NCBI RefSeq assembly: GCF_018613235.1
Contig: NZ_JAGGQP010000008.1
Span: 1-64,000 of the forward strand
DNA: 64,000 nucleotides
Direction of reading: 5' to 3'
Source of the DNA: Bacillus sp. ISL-41
GTDB lineage: Bacteria; Bacillota; Bacilli; Bacillales; Cytobacillaceae
Shown here: positions 17,374 to 26,274 of the stretch, piece after piece
Layout of the letters: every line of letters starts with the position of its first letter
Position numbering within the stretch: position 1 is the first letter of the stretch
The notes under the pieces: generated by a model
Told to the model about the DNA's origin: nothing
Database searches by the model: none
The model's input: only the letters and a program-made list of their open reading frames with translations
Made by a program: the position numbers and the translations under genes

Positions 17374-18714
17374 ATGTTTTCAAAAAAAACGAACCAAAAT
17401 AGAGCAGTGGTAACAGGCGGCAGCATTGCAGGCAAGCTGGCTGCAAGAGTACTTTCTGAGTTTTTCAAAGAAGTGATAGTAATAGAAAAAGATAAAAAAA
17501 ATGATCATGTCATCAATAGAAATGGAGTGCCGCAGGGTGAACAGGGACATGTCTTGCTGAAAAGCGGCGAAGAGATCATAGAGGAACTATTCCCAGGAAT
17601 CATTCAGGAATTATCTCTTAATGGGGCAAAGAAATCAGACTTCGCAGGAGACCTCCTCTGGTCGCATCACGGGACGCAAAAAACCCGATTTGCTTCCAAC
17701 GTGATCATAAGCCAGCAAAGCCGACCTTTACTTGAGTGGCAGATTCAGCAAAGGCTGGAAAAAATACCGAATATCCATTTCCGATTCGGCTGCAGAGTAC
17801 AAGATCTTTTATTCGATAACGATGAGATTAACCGTATGGTCTTCGAAGAGGCAGACGGAACTGTTACGGAGCTATTAGCAGATTTAGTAGTCGATGCATC
17901 TGGAGCAGCCGCACTCCATAGCCAATGGCTAAGGGACTCAGGATACGGTATTCCGCCCAAAACAGAAGTCAAAGTAAATTTATTTTATGCCAGCATGGTA
18001 TATAAGGAACTCTCTCATGCACCTATGGATTGGCATAGTTTGCTCGCCTATCCCAAACCACCAGAAATTGATCGTGGAGGCATGATTTCTCCCATTGAAG
18101 GAAATCGTATGTTAGTTACCTTGATTGGCTACGGTTCGAAGGAAGTTCCTAAAGATCTAGACAGTTTTAAGGAATATGCTAAGAAGCTTGAACAACCTGA
18201 ATTTTATGAAACAATTAAGAATGCAATACCACTCTCCGAGGGAATACAAGTCTACCGGTTTCCTGCCCTCCGCCGGTATCACTTTGAGAAACTAAAAGAC
18301 CTCCCCTCAGGATTACTGGTAATTGGAGATGCTTTTTGTCGGATTGATCCTGTTTTTGCACAGGGGATGAGCCTTGCTGCGATGGAAGCCAAGGCATTAA
18401 GGGACCTATTAAAGAAGGGGTTAAACAAGAAACAGTTAACAAATAGCTATTATAAAAATGTCAGCAGGATTATCGATATTCCCTGGCTGATAGCCTTAAC
18501 CGAAGACTTTCGTTTTCGTACCACAAGCGGAAGGAAACCAATAGTTCTTCCCATTTTGCAATGGTACGTAATGAAAGTCGTGGCGGCTTGCTCACATGAT
18601 GAAAGTGTTTACTCCCAGTTCATTCAGGTCCTTCATCTAAAAGCGCATCCAATCAGCCTAGCCCGTCCCGGTATTCTTGCTAAAGTACTCTACTCACTAA
18701 GTAAACCAAAGTAA
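17374..18714 (+). CDS. FAD-dependent oxidoreductase / monooxygenase-like protein
   Basis: This 446-aa flavoprotein has an N-terminal dinucleotide-binding loop, TGGSIAGKLAARVLS, followed by VIVIEKDK. The second FAD motif LVIGDAFCRIDPVFAQGMS (about 320-340) carries the GD that contacts the ribityl chain. It resembles the group containing 2-polyprenyl-6-methoxyphenol hydroxylase-like enzymes and polyether epoxidases. The substrate is unknown. It is a single gene, with its terminator at about 18713-18741. Confidence 0.75.
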   Translation: MFSKKTNQNRAVVTGGSIAGKLAARVLSEFFKEVIVIEKDKKNDHVINRNGVPQGEQGHVLLKSGEEIIEELFPGIIQELSLNGAKKSDFAGDLLWSHHGTQKTRFASNVIISQQSRPLLEWQIQQRLEKIPNIHFRFGCRVQDLLFDNDEINRMVFEEADGTVTELLADLVVDASGAAALHSQWLRDSGYGIPPKTEVKVNLFYASMVYKELSHAPMDWHSLLAYPKPPEIDRGGMISPIEGNRMLVTLIGYGSKEVPKDLDSFKEYAKKLEQPEFYETIKNAIPLSEGIQVYRFPALRRYHFEKLKDLPSGLLVIGDAFCRIDPVFAQGMSLAAMEAKALRDLLKKGLNKKQLTNSYYKNVSRIIDIPWLIALTEDFRFRTTSGRKPIVLPILQWYVMKVVAACSHDESVYSQFIQVLHLKAHPISLARPGILAKVLYSLSKPK

Positions 18715-18741
18715 ACCCCCAATTATCAGAATCGGGGGTTC
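18713..18741 (+). terminator. Terminator after the flavoprotein gene
   Basis: AACCCCC pairs with GGGGGTT around a 14-nt loop. The T-tract is weak. Confidence 0.5.
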
Positions 18742-18744
18742 CTG

Positions 18745-19049
18745 ATCTCTCCCTTGTTTGTAAGTGAGTCGGAACCACTAAATCCTCCAAGTTTGTAAAC
18801 TGTTCTCGAAAAAATTGCTTGTTTATAGACCTGTACTTGCTTGCGTATTCTTTAAGCCTTCAGGGCATTTTGCAGCACAATATATTAAATAGCTTGAACA
18901 GCAATAAATTAATTTGCACTTTATAGAAGAATTTCCCAAGTGGTATTCGGCCCTTTATGTCAAAAAGTGTGTTAGGCTTAAGAGAATGATAAATATCTAG
19001 GGTTATTCGACTTTTCTTAGTCACCCTCTTTTGGGAAGGAGAGCGAGAA
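18745..19049. other. Non-coding interval
   Basis: This 305-bp stretch between + strand genes shows no ORF with a ribosome site and no clear structure beyond an A/T-rich upstream region for the next gene (site GAAGGAGAG at about 19036-19044). Confidence 0.5.
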
Positions 19050-19415
19050 ATGAATGAAATCAGTGTTTTCCTAGATGACTACCGCCAGGCGCCAGAAGGT
19101 TATGTTTTGGCAGAAACTATAGATGAATGTCTCATTCTCTTGAAAAACTATGAAATTGACCACCTGTCGTTAGACCATGACCTGGAAAGCTATACCAGGA
19201 ATGGCTTGATGCTAGTAAAAATAATGGTCGAGAAACAGCTATTTGCCAATCGAATCACGATACACTCTGCAAACTCTACCGGCGGTAAAGCCATGTATAA
19301 TTGCTTTAAGCAAGCACAGAATGATTACCTTATGCCTCGGTCCATAAATATTTATTTGCGTCCCATGCCCCTTAATCCCTTTATTTCACCAATGCTGTCT
19401 ATTTATAAAAAATAG
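19050..19415 (+). CDS. Cyclic-phosphate processing receiver-domain protein
   Basis: This 121-aa stand-alone domain has FLDDYRQAPEGYVLA at the N-terminus, then LSLDHDLES and IHSANSTGGKAMYNCF. This is the pattern of the receiver-like domain proposed to process cyclic phosphates (cREC family), including its acidic pocket (DD, DHD) and the HSAN loop. The biochemical role is known only by family prediction. It is a single gene with a strong ribosome site. The C-terminal 25 residues (PRSINIYLRPMPLN onward) look less typical. Confidence 0.7.
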   Translation: MNEISVFLDDYRQAPEGYVLAETIDECLILLKNYEIDHLSLDHDLESYTRNGLMLVKIMVEKQLFANRITIHSANSTGGKAMYNCFKQAQNDYLMPRSINIYLRPMPLNPFISPMLSIYKK

Positions 19416-19704
19416 TCAGCCTTTATATACCCATATTCTCTTGTTTAAAATGATTTGGTTTTCATTTTTATAAATTTGGTATCAAATGAGAAGACAAAAT
19501 AATGGAAAATAACTTGAGGGAAAACGAATTACATCTGAAACACAAATAAGACCTTACTGGAATATTAGAGAAAGACTTCTTATCTGGTCCAGCATGACAT
19601 CCTATTTGGCGCTATACCTTTCGTGCTCACTAGTTTTTCTTTTCAAGCTACTTCAAATTCATATATAGTAACGAAAAATGGGCCAAAATTCTGACCCATT
19701 TTTT
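19416..19704. other. Non-coding interval with a terminator at its right end
   Basis: No gene is visible. At 19677-19705 an ATGGG / CCCAT hairpin followed by T residues can end transcription on the + strand. It abuts the end of the convergent racemase gene. Confidence 0.5.
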
Positions 19705-20397
19705 CTATATATTGAGCGCCTTTTTCACTGCTCCATGGGCATGTATTTCCGTGGTGTCAAATAGGGGAACCGTTGCATCTTCCTGCTTTATCAATAGACC
19801 GATTTCTGTACAGCCGAGAATAATTCCTTCCGCCCCTTGCCCAGCAAGGTCTTCAATAATTCTCTTAAAATTTTCTCTTGAGGACGGCTGGATAAATCCA
19901 AGGCATAATTCATTGAAAATGGTATTATTTATCAAATCCCTATCATTTTCTTTTGGAATTAACACCTCAATATTTCGTGACTGTATTCTGGATTTATAAA
20001 AATCCTGTTCCATCGTATACTTGGTACCAAGCAAACCAATTTTTTTGATACCCAGTTTCTTGATTTGCGCTGCAGTCTCATCTGCTATATGAAGAATGGG
20101 TAGACTTGTTTTCTCGGAAATTTGGTTAATCACTTTATGCATCGTATTAGTACAAATCACAATAAAGTCGGCCCCGGCCTTTTCCAGTGAATAACCAGCT
20201 ACACCTAATATCTGCCCCGCTTCATCCCATCTGCCCTCTGATTGGCATTTTTCGATTTCATCAAAATCAACACTGAATATAATCACCTTTGCAGAATGCA
20301 GACCTCCAAGCTGCCGTTTTACTTCCTCATTGATCAATCGGTAATATTCAGCCGAAGATTCCCAGCTCATACCACCGATCATTCCAATCGTTTTCAA
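19705..20397 (-). CDS. Aspartate/glutamate racemase family protein
   Basis: This 230-aa cofactor-independent racemase has the two catalytic cysteines in VICTNTMHK and ILGCTEIGLL, placed in the two halves of the pseudosymmetric fold. The N-terminus IGMIGGMSWESSAEYYRLIN is the family signature. The TTG start at 20397 follows AAAGGAGAG by 7 nt and gives the usual family length. The longer reading to 20451 adds a non-conserved stretch and is rejected. Whether the substrate is Asp, Glu or another amino acid is open. Confidence 0.85.
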   Translation of the reverse strand: MKTIGMIGGMSWESSAEYYRLINEEVKRQLGGLHSAKVIIFSVDFDEIEKCQSEGRWDEAGQILGVAGYSLEKAGADFIVICTNTMHKVINQISEKTSLPILHIADETAAQIKKLGIKKIGLLGTKYTMEQDFYKSRIQSRNIEVLIPKENDRDLINNTIFNELCLGFIQPSSRENFKRIIEDLAGQGAEGIILGCTEIGLLIKQEDATVPLFDTTEIHAHGAVKKALNI

Positions 20398-20481
20398 TTT
20401 AACCTCTCCTTTGATTTTAATTTTTATTACTATAAGTTCCATGGACAACATGAGTAAGCCTCTTTTATAGCTGAAATTTTC

Positions 20482-20510
20482 TTTACAGATCTATCTGGTA
20501 TAGATAATAA
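20482..20510 (+). promoter_or_regulatory. Possible sigma-A promoter of the HD-GYP gene
   Basis: TTTACA and TAATAA are separated by 17 nt, 37 nt upstream of the TTG start. Confidence 0.45.
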
Positions 20511-20546
20511 TTAACAAAACAAGTCTTTTAATAAGGAGAAAGATGT

Positions 20547-22055
20547 TTGAAATCATTCATAAACTTTAGAAAACAACTTTTACATAATTATATTTTTGGA
20601 TCAATTTTAGCTGTTTTAGGGGTCGGAGGAATTTTCATTTACTTCACTCTATCTCTTTCTGCTATTGAATTTTCTGTTATGGCTGCTATATTGGTAATTT
20701 CTTTCTTTTTCATGTTGATTATAGAGTACTTAGCTTTTTCAAAGGACATCGAGCCAATTTTGAAGGTTTATGAGGAAGAATTTTTAAATCTTACCTCTTT
20801 GCGTCTTGCGTTTACCAGGCTGCACAGTTTCCCCATACTGACTTTCAAAAGAATAATGGTCCCACATTTAATTGGTTTATCTGCTCCAGCAGTGATTTTG
20901 GCAAGTGCTTCAATCCATATGGAGCTGTTGAGTATTCCTTATTCTTTTGTGTTTTTTGCAATGATTGGGGCAATTCTGGTAGCTGGGATGCATGGTATCA
21001 TTGAATTTTTCCTTACTATTAAAGCGATTCAGCCATTGTTGAAGGAACTATCCCATACAGCAGATAAGCGGTTCAGCCAGTCACTTTCACTTGAAGGTAA
21101 AAGTGTTATTTCAATTAAGCGGAAATTCCAATTAAGTTTTCTTTATATAACCGTTTTTCCCATTTTATTATTTGGTCTAGCCACTCAAGTAAAATTGGAT
21201 ATATTAAGAGATTCTGTCCAAAATTATTGGAGCTGGGCGGCCATTGTTATCTTTATAGGTCTTGCTTTTGCCTATTTTGGTTCGAAATTATTATTTTTGG
21301 ATATAAACCAACCTATAGTACAACTTCAGAATTCAATGAAAAATATACAGGAAGGGAGCCTAACGGCAAAAACAGATGAATTATATTCCGATGAATTCGC
21401 AGGTTTAGTGAGTGGATTCAATCATATGGTTGATGCAATCAACATCCGGGATCAACAAAACCAAATGATGTTCGAGAGCTTCCTCGAGAGTTTATCAGCT
21501 GCATTGGATGCTCGTGATCCGTATACTGCCGGGCATTCCGGAAGAGTAGCAGCGTATTCTCTTTTAATAGGAGAAAAATATGGATTATCAGAACATGAGT
21601 TGTCCCTGTTAAAAAAATCTGCGATACTGCACGATATTGGCAAAATTGGCATCTCGGATAAAATTCTGCAAAAAGACAGCAAACTAACAGATGAGGAGTT
21701 TGCCGAGATAAAAAAGCACCCTGTAGTTGGTGCAAATATCGTACGACAGGTACAAGGCTTTACCGAAATGGAGGTTGTGATCGAAGGCATTATGTATCAT
21801 CACGAACGTTATGATGGTCGTGGATATCCAACAGGTATCTCTGGAACTGCAATTCCTCTTTTCGGCAGAATCATTTCTGTGGCTGATGCGTTTGATGCCA
21901 TGACATCAAACAGACCTTATCGTAATGGAATGGCATTTGAAAGAGCACTAAAAATAATCGAAGATGGTATGGGTTCTCAATGGGATCCGGTATTTGCAGG
22001 CATCTTTGTAGAATTAATGAGAAAAACAGTCAAATCACAAAAAGCGATCTCTTGA
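20547..22055 (+). CDS. Membrane-bound HD-GYP phosphodiesterase with HAMP linker
   Basis: This 502-aa protein is likely to hydrolyse cyclic di-GMP. The N-terminal part (about 1-250) has six hydrophobic helices. A HAMP-like linker (about 250-305) ends near SGFNHMVDAINIRDQQ. The C-terminal HD-GYP domain contains AGHSGRVAAY, the HD in ILHDIGKIGI, HHERYDGRGYP (the GYP motif) and VADAFDAMTSNRPYR, so all metal ligands look intact. The TTG start lies about 8 nt after AAGGAG. It is a single gene with a promoter and terminator of its own. Confidence 0.88.
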   Translation: MKSFINFRKQLLHNYIFGSILAVLGVGGIFIYFTLSLSAIEFSVMAAILVISFFFMLIIEYLAFSKDIEPILKVYEEEFLNLTSLRLAFTRLHSFPILTFKRIMVPHLIGLSAPAVILASASIHMELLSIPYSFVFFAMIGAILVAGMHGIIEFFLTIKAIQPLLKELSHTADKRFSQSLSLEGKSVISIKRKFQLSFLYITVFPILLFGLATQVKLDILRDSVQNYWSWAAIVIFIGLAFAYFGSKLLFLDINQPIVQLQNSMKNIQEGSLTAKTDELYSDEFAGLVSGFNHMVDAINIRDQQNQMMFESFLESLSAALDARDPYTAGHSGRVAAYSLLIGEKYGLSEHELSLLKKSAILHDIGKIGISDKILQKDSKLTDEEFAEIKKHPVVGANIVRQVQGFTEMEVVIEGIMYHHERYDGRGYPTGISGTAIPLFGRIISVADAFDAMTSNRPYRNGMAFERALKIIEDGMGSQWDPVFAGIFVELMRKTVKSQKAIS

Positions 22056-22103
22056 GTAAATATAGTCATACGTTATTATTGGGAGCTTCGTATAATAACG
22101 ATT

Positions 22104-22134
22104 AAAGAGCAATGTCAGGACATTGCTCTTTCTT
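22104..22134 (+). terminator. Terminator after the HD-GYP gene
   Basis: An AAGAGCAATGT / ACATTGCTCTT stem with loop CAGG is followed by TCTT. It can act on both strands. Confidence 0.75.
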
Positions 22135-22144
22135 ATGCCGAGAA

Positions 22145-22750
22145 TTAGAATCTGCCTGTATACCAGTCCCTGGCAGCCTCAACCTCACTTAATGTCAATT
22201 GATGCCCGCTGTTCTCCCAATGCATTTCCACACTGGCATTAGCGGAAGACAAAAGTGTATTCAATTCCTCTGACTCCTGAGCGGGACAAATTGGATCATT
22301 TTTGCCTGCAGCTAAAAACACCTCAGTTCCAGACAATTCGGGAAGCTCAATCCCTCTTCTAGGCACCATTGGGTGGTGGAGGATTGCTCCTTTAAGGGCA
22401 TTCTCATAATGGAACAGTAAACTTGCTGCGATATTGGCACCATTTGAATAACCGACTGCCACAATGTTGCCTCGGTCGAATCCGTGTTTTTCCGATGCTT
22501 CATCCAAAAATTCATGCAATTCCTGCGTTCGGAAGATCAAGTCCTCTACATCAAAGACACCTTCAGCAAGCCTCCTGAAAAAACGCGGCATCCCATTTTC
22601 CAGAATATTCCCGCGAACACTCAACACAGATGCTTCCGGGTCAATCATATTCGCCAAAGGCAGCAGATCATTTTCATTACCACCTGTTCCATGCAGCAAT
22701 AATAAAGTTGGTTTGGATGTATTACTTCCTTTTTTATAAATATGTTTCAT
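22145..22750 (-). CDS. mhqD: Alpha/beta hydrolase, MhqD-like carboxylesterase
   Basis: This 201-aa serine hydrolase has LLLLHGTGGNENDL (oxyanion loop), the nucleophile elbow GYSNG, an acid in AAGKNDPICP and the catalytic His in NSGHQL. It matches the phospholipase/carboxylesterase family of Bacillus MhqD. It lies 49 bp downstream of an MhqO-like dioxygenase gene, as in the B. subtilis mhqNOD operon. There the products help cells resist hydroquinones and related electrophiles. The ribosome site is AAGGAGAG. Confidence 0.85.
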   Translation of the reverse strand: MKHIYKKGSNTSKPTLLLLHGTGGNENDLLPLANMIDPEASVLSVRGNILENGMPRFFRRLAEGVFDVEDLIFRTQELHEFLDEASEKHGFDRGNIVAVGYSNGANIAASLLFHYENALKGAILHHPMVPRRGIELPELSGTEVFLAAGKNDPICPAQESEELNTLLSSANASVEMHWENSGHQLTLSEVEAARDWYTGRF

Positions 22751-22799
22751 ATTAACTCTCCTTACATATTAAAATGGCCAAAAGTCACTTAAGTGAACC

Positions 22800-23747
22800 T
22801 TACTCTATATCTAACTCTTTTACTTCAATTGGATCTAATGATTCTTCCAGCTTTGCACGATGTTTCTCATACTGTTGCGGGAGCATGAGCCTTTCACCCA
22901 TCCTATCATGAGGTTCATCAATGGCAAAGCCTGGAGGGTCAGTGGCTATCTCGAATAGGATTTCGCCGTGCTCCCTGAAATAGATCGCATTGAAATAATC
23001 CCTGTCCTGGACAGGTGTTACTCTATAACCATGGGTCTCTATAAGCTCTTTCCAAACAAGCTGATCTTTATCGTCAGCAGCTCTCCAGGCAATATGGTGT
23101 ACTTTACCGATTCCCATCAATCCACGGACGCCATTACTTGATCTTAAGTCAATGATATTCCCAAGTTCTCCTGTAGATTTAAACCGGATGAAGTCCCCTT
23201 CTTCACTTACACGTTCGAAGCCCATTACATCTCCCAGCAATGTTGCTGTTTGCTGTGGATTTGAAGAAAAAAGTACAGCTCCTCCAAATCCCTTAATCGC
23301 TTCATTTCTTGAAACTCTGTTAAACTCCCAGGTATTCACCTGTCCGCCATCGCGTTCTACAAGCTCCAGCTTAAGGCCGTGCGGATCCTCGAATCGCAAG
23401 TATTGTTCGCCAAAACGGTCCAGTTTTACCCAATTAATACCGAAGGCTGTCAACCTGTTTTCCCAGAAACTAAAGGATCCTTCTGGAACTACATAGGTCG
23501 TGATCCCAACTTGGCCATCACCGATTCTCCCTTTATATGAACCTGACCATGGGAAGAACGTAATGATAGTGCCTGGTGTTCCGTCCTCATTTCCAAAATA
23601 TAAATGATAGGTCTCAGGGTCATCAAAATTAACTGTTTTCTTCACTAAACGCAGGCCTAGAACACCTGCATAAAAATCAACATTTTCTTGTGGATTCCCT
23701 ACGATTGCCCAAATATGATGGATACCAGCTGTTTCTTTCTTCATCAT
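22800..23747 (-). CDS. mhqO: Ring-cleaving dioxygenase, MhqO-like (two VOC domains)
   Basis: This 315-aa glyoxalase/extradiol dioxygenase superfamily protein has tandem VOC modules. His and Glu ligands lie in GIHHIW near the start, KVHHIAWRA mid-protein and GEILFEIATDPPGF near the end. The family includes B. subtilis MhqO and MhqA, which act on methylhydroquinone and catechol-type compounds. The ATG at 23747 is preferred over a GTG at 23756 because of its spacing from AAGGCAGG. It forms an operon with mhqD and lies just downstream of an MhqR-type operator. Confidence 0.88.
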   Translation of the reverse strand: MMKKETAGIHHIWAIVGNPQENVDFYAGVLGLRLVKKTVNFDDPETYHLYFGNEDGTPGTIITFFPWSGSYKGRIGDGQVGITTYVVPEGSFSFWENRLTAFGINWVKLDRFGEQYLRFEDPHGLKLELVERDGGQVNTWEFNRVSRNEAIKGFGGAVLFSSNPQQTATLLGDVMGFERVSEEGDFIRFKSTGELGNIIDLRSSNGVRGLMGIGKVHHIAWRAADDKDQLVWKELIETHGYRVTPVQDRDYFNAIYFREHGEILFEIATDPPGFAIDEPHDRMGERLMLPQQYEKHRAKLEESLDPIEVKELDIE

Positions 23748-23793
23748 GTTGTGCACCTGCCTTCTGTATAATCCACTAATCTTTATTTAAATA

Positions 23794-23811
23794 TATCTCG
23801 AATTCAAGATA
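23794..23811. promoter_or_regulatory. MhqR-type operator upstream of mhqO
   Basis: The inverted repeat TATCTCGAATTCAAGATA resembles the MhqR operator described in B. subtilis (ATCT-N8-AGAT with a CGAATTC core). It lies 47 bp upstream of the mhqO start, where a repressor could block the promoter. The regulator gene is not in the window. Confidence 0.7.
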
Positions 23812-23961
23812 ATTGTATAAATTTAAGCTGTCTATGTCAAGAATCTGATATTAAGTATGCTTGCCAAAGGATACAGATTTTACTTTGTTTATCCATACAA
23901 TTGAAGCAAATAAAAATTAATTCCTCGAATTTCTTATGTAAAAGGGTGGTTTCTATCTGCT

Positions 23962-24330
23962 TCAAATAGAATCAAAGGATAAAATATAGGCGCTTACCGT
24001 AACAGCAATAACTATCAGGACAGCAGCAAGCCAAAAATTGATCTCAAAAATTAATATCGTTCCCAATATTGAAATCCACATCAAGCTAAGGCTTAATACC
24101 TTATTTTTTAAGGTAATTCCATTTTTCTCACGAAAATCCTTTATATAACTCCCTAACCACTTATTTCTGATTAGCTTTTGGTAAAGTTCATCTGACGCCT
24201 TTACATAACAGGCTGCACCAAGCAGGATCAGCGGTGTGGTAGGCAAGAGTGGAACCACGATTCCGATCACTCCCAGGGTTATTGAAAGTGTCCCTATGGT
24301 GATTAATATAGCCTTTACTGCGATGTTCAC
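23962..24330 (-). CDS. YbaN family inner-membrane protein (DUF454)
   Basis: This 122-aa protein has three hydrophobic segments and the DUF454 signature GVIGIVVPLLPTTPLILLGA followed by a Cys-Tyr-containing loop. Its function is unknown. The GTG start at 24330 follows GGGGGG by 8 nt. It lies 46 bp downstream of the next minus-strand gene and may be co-transcribed with it. Confidence 0.75.
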   Translation of the reverse strand: MNIAVKAILITIGTLSITLGVIGIVVPLLPTTPLILLGAACYVKASDELYQKLIRNKWLGSYIKDFREKNGITLKNKVLSLSLMWISILGTILIFEINFWLAAVLIVIAVTVSAYILSFDSI

Positions 24331-24376
24331 CGTGTATCCCCCCCAGAGTTTTTATAAGCATTTTACAAGATGTTGT

Positions 24377-24772
24377 CTACTCAAACTGGCTGACAGGAAT
24401 TCCAGCCTCTATATAACTTCTGATAAGCTTCCAGCCAAAGTCATACGTAAATGTCTGAAAAAAGAGATTACTAGTCTCCAAGATTTTTCCGTCGAGGACC
24501 AGCCTGGCAAGGATAATTGCCATTACCTCATGCTCCCTTATCTTTATCCTGTCGATAACTGTTAATTCCCAACTTCCCTTAATTCCTTTGACAAAATTAA
24601 AACCCTGCTCCCACCCTCTAATCGATTCATCATACCCAAAATCAGATATTTTACCATTTGTAATTTCCCTTGCCTGATATTCACCTGAAATCATCATCTT
24701 TAATTCTGGCAAGGAAGAATTTTTCCAAACAGTTAGATATTCATCAAGAAAACGATTAAATGTGTCTTCCAT
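24377..24772 (-). CDS. Hypothetical protein, possibly NTF2-like fold
   Basis: This 131-aa soluble protein begins with the helix FNRFLDEYLTVWKNSS and ends in a long sheet pattern (WELTVIDRIKIREHEVMAII, then LFFQTFTYDFGWKLIRSYIE). That order resembles SnoaL/DUF4440-like NTF2 folds, but no catalytic motif is clear. The ribosome site AGAGGTGGGG is nearly identical to the one before the MazG-like gene at 17262. Assignment is tentative. Confidence 0.5.
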   Translation of the reverse strand: MEDTFNRFLDEYLTVWKNSSLPELKMMISGEYQAREITNGKISDFGYDESIRGWEQGFNFVKGIKGSWELTVIDRIKIREHEVMAIILARLVLDGKILETSNLFFQTFTYDFGWKLIRSYIEAGIPVSQFE

Positions 24773-24882
24773 TTCCCCACCTCTTTAACAACAATGACAA
24801 AATTATCCTATAATATTATGATGAAAGCAAGACCTCCGTTTGAAATAGAACTAAAAAAGCTGCTCCCCAAGGAACAGCAGAA

Positions 24883-25155
24883 TTATTTAAGAGTGATGGA
24901 ATGTCTAGTATAGTAATGACTATATCTATAGAAAAATTCTACAATTGTCTCTCTTCCTTCGACGTTAAGGGTGTAAATAGTTTTGGTAGATTCCGAGACT
25001 TTATCGAAATCTATTCCATGTTCTACGGCATATTCTTCTAAATACGACTCGATTTCTTTTTTCTTAATAGTATTAGGAGTTTCCGAGAGTAATTGTTGCT
25101 GTTTTTGAACAAATGTATCAATATATGGACCTATTTCAGGTTTGCTTATACTCAT
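24883..25155 (-). CDS. Hypothetical small protein
   Basis: This 90-aa charged protein is mostly helical, with a basic-aromatic C-terminus (FFYRYSHYYTRHSITLK). No family is recognised. An AAAGGGATGA site precedes the ATG. It lies between two intergenic regions and downstream of a strong terminator, so it is probably a single gene. Confidence 0.45.
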   Translation of the reverse strand: MSISKPEIGPYIDTFVQKQQQLLSETPNTIKKKEIESYLEEYAVEHGIDFDKVSESTKTIYTLNVEGRETIVEFFYRYSHYYTRHSITLK

Positions 25156-25210
25156 ATTAATGAATGATCATCCCTTTCCAATCAAATTATCCAATAATTG
25201 GCAATAAAAA

Positions 25211-25252
25211 AAGTCAGAAAAGGATTAATCCACATTAATCCTTTTCTGACTT
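25211..25252 (-). terminator. Very long perfect hairpin, terminator
   Basis: A 19-bp perfect stem (25211-25229 with 25234-25252, 4-nt loop) has a run of T residues on the minus-strand 3' side. It ends the DUF2294 gene transcript. Confidence 0.8.
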
Positions 25253-25408
25253 ATGATTTGGTTCTATGCCCATTCATTGCTATCAGATCAATATATTTAG
25301 TTATTCATTATAAAGCACGTTCTAGTTTCAAATAAGCAAGGTTAAGAATTTTAACCTTTACCCTATTGAGTATGATAGCATCTTATCATCAGTAAATCAA
25401 TAGGCTAA

Positions 25409-26095
25409 TCATTCAGGTTTAAGTATAAACAAAGTGTAGCTTTTGTCCTTATCAAAATTCCAGTCAACAAAGTAATCTGTTATTTTTGCGTTTAGGTACC
25501 TTTCATACGAACTTTGATGCTGGGTAATTACTTTCTTTTCCAGCTTCCTTTTTGCAATCTTCAGCGTTTCTTGAAACCCTAATTGAATAAATTCCTTTTC
25601 CAGGCTTATTAGTATGCCGTGGCGTGCAATAATAAGCGTTCGCTCGTTAAGCAGCTTAGAGTGGGTTTCTTCAGGAGCTTTCTGAATTTCCATGCTTAAT
25701 TCGATTGTTTCTTCCTCAACCAGGTTTTTATTGTCATAAACATCGCTATTATATGGCTGGTCTTTTTCAAAAATGAATAGTAACATTCCTGATTTTTCAT
25801 CTAGATTCCAGTCATAGTAAAATTCTTTTATCTTATCTTTTGTATTCAATTCAATAAAGGATTTGATTTCTTCTTCAAGAGTTTCCATCATCAAATCTCT
25901 TGTCTTTTGCACATATACACTTTGGTGATTTGTTAGGAGAGTATTCTCCATCGGGGACAAAAAATTGGTAATATAGATGGATACGAACGGCTTAGAGATG
26001 GTACAAAACACATTACCTGGCCCACGGCCAAAATTCTCTCTTAACATCTTCCCTATATATCCATTGATTTCTTTTTCAAGCATTGCTATTTCCAT
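25409..26095 (-). CDS. Protein with two DUF2294-like domains
   Basis: This 228-aa protein appears to contain two related halves. The first has GRGPGNVFCTISKPFVSIYI, then FLSPMENTLL, and ends in EFYYDWNLDEKSGMLLFIFE. The second ends in DYFVDWNFDKDKSYTLFIL. DUF2294 proteins are Bacillus-typical and of unknown function. The second half has lost the N-terminal Gly-rich motif. It is a single gene with a GAGG site and a strong terminator at 25211-25252. Confidence 0.65.
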   Translation of the reverse strand: MEIAMLEKEINGYIGKMLRENFGRGPGNVFCTISKPFVSIYITNFLSPMENTLLTNHQSVYVQKTRDLMMETLEEEIKSFIELNTKDKIKEFYYDWNLDEKSGMLLFIFEKDQPYNSDVYDNKNLVEEETIELSMEIQKAPEETHSKLLNERTLIIARHGILISLEKEFIQLGFQETLKIAKRKLEKKVITQHQSSYERYLNAKITDYFVDWNFDKDKSYTLFILKPE

Positions 26096-26274
26096 ATTAT
26101 ACCTCGCTATGAAATTTACTCCTCTTTATCTCTTCCCTAATCGACTACTGACAAAACCATGAATACGTCGTACTTAATTTAGAACTAAACTGCAGATTTA
26201 TGTATAAATCAATAAAGGTTTATCGTTATATTTGAAGTTGGCTTCGGGCATATTATTTTTAAGTAAAGGGGGAC

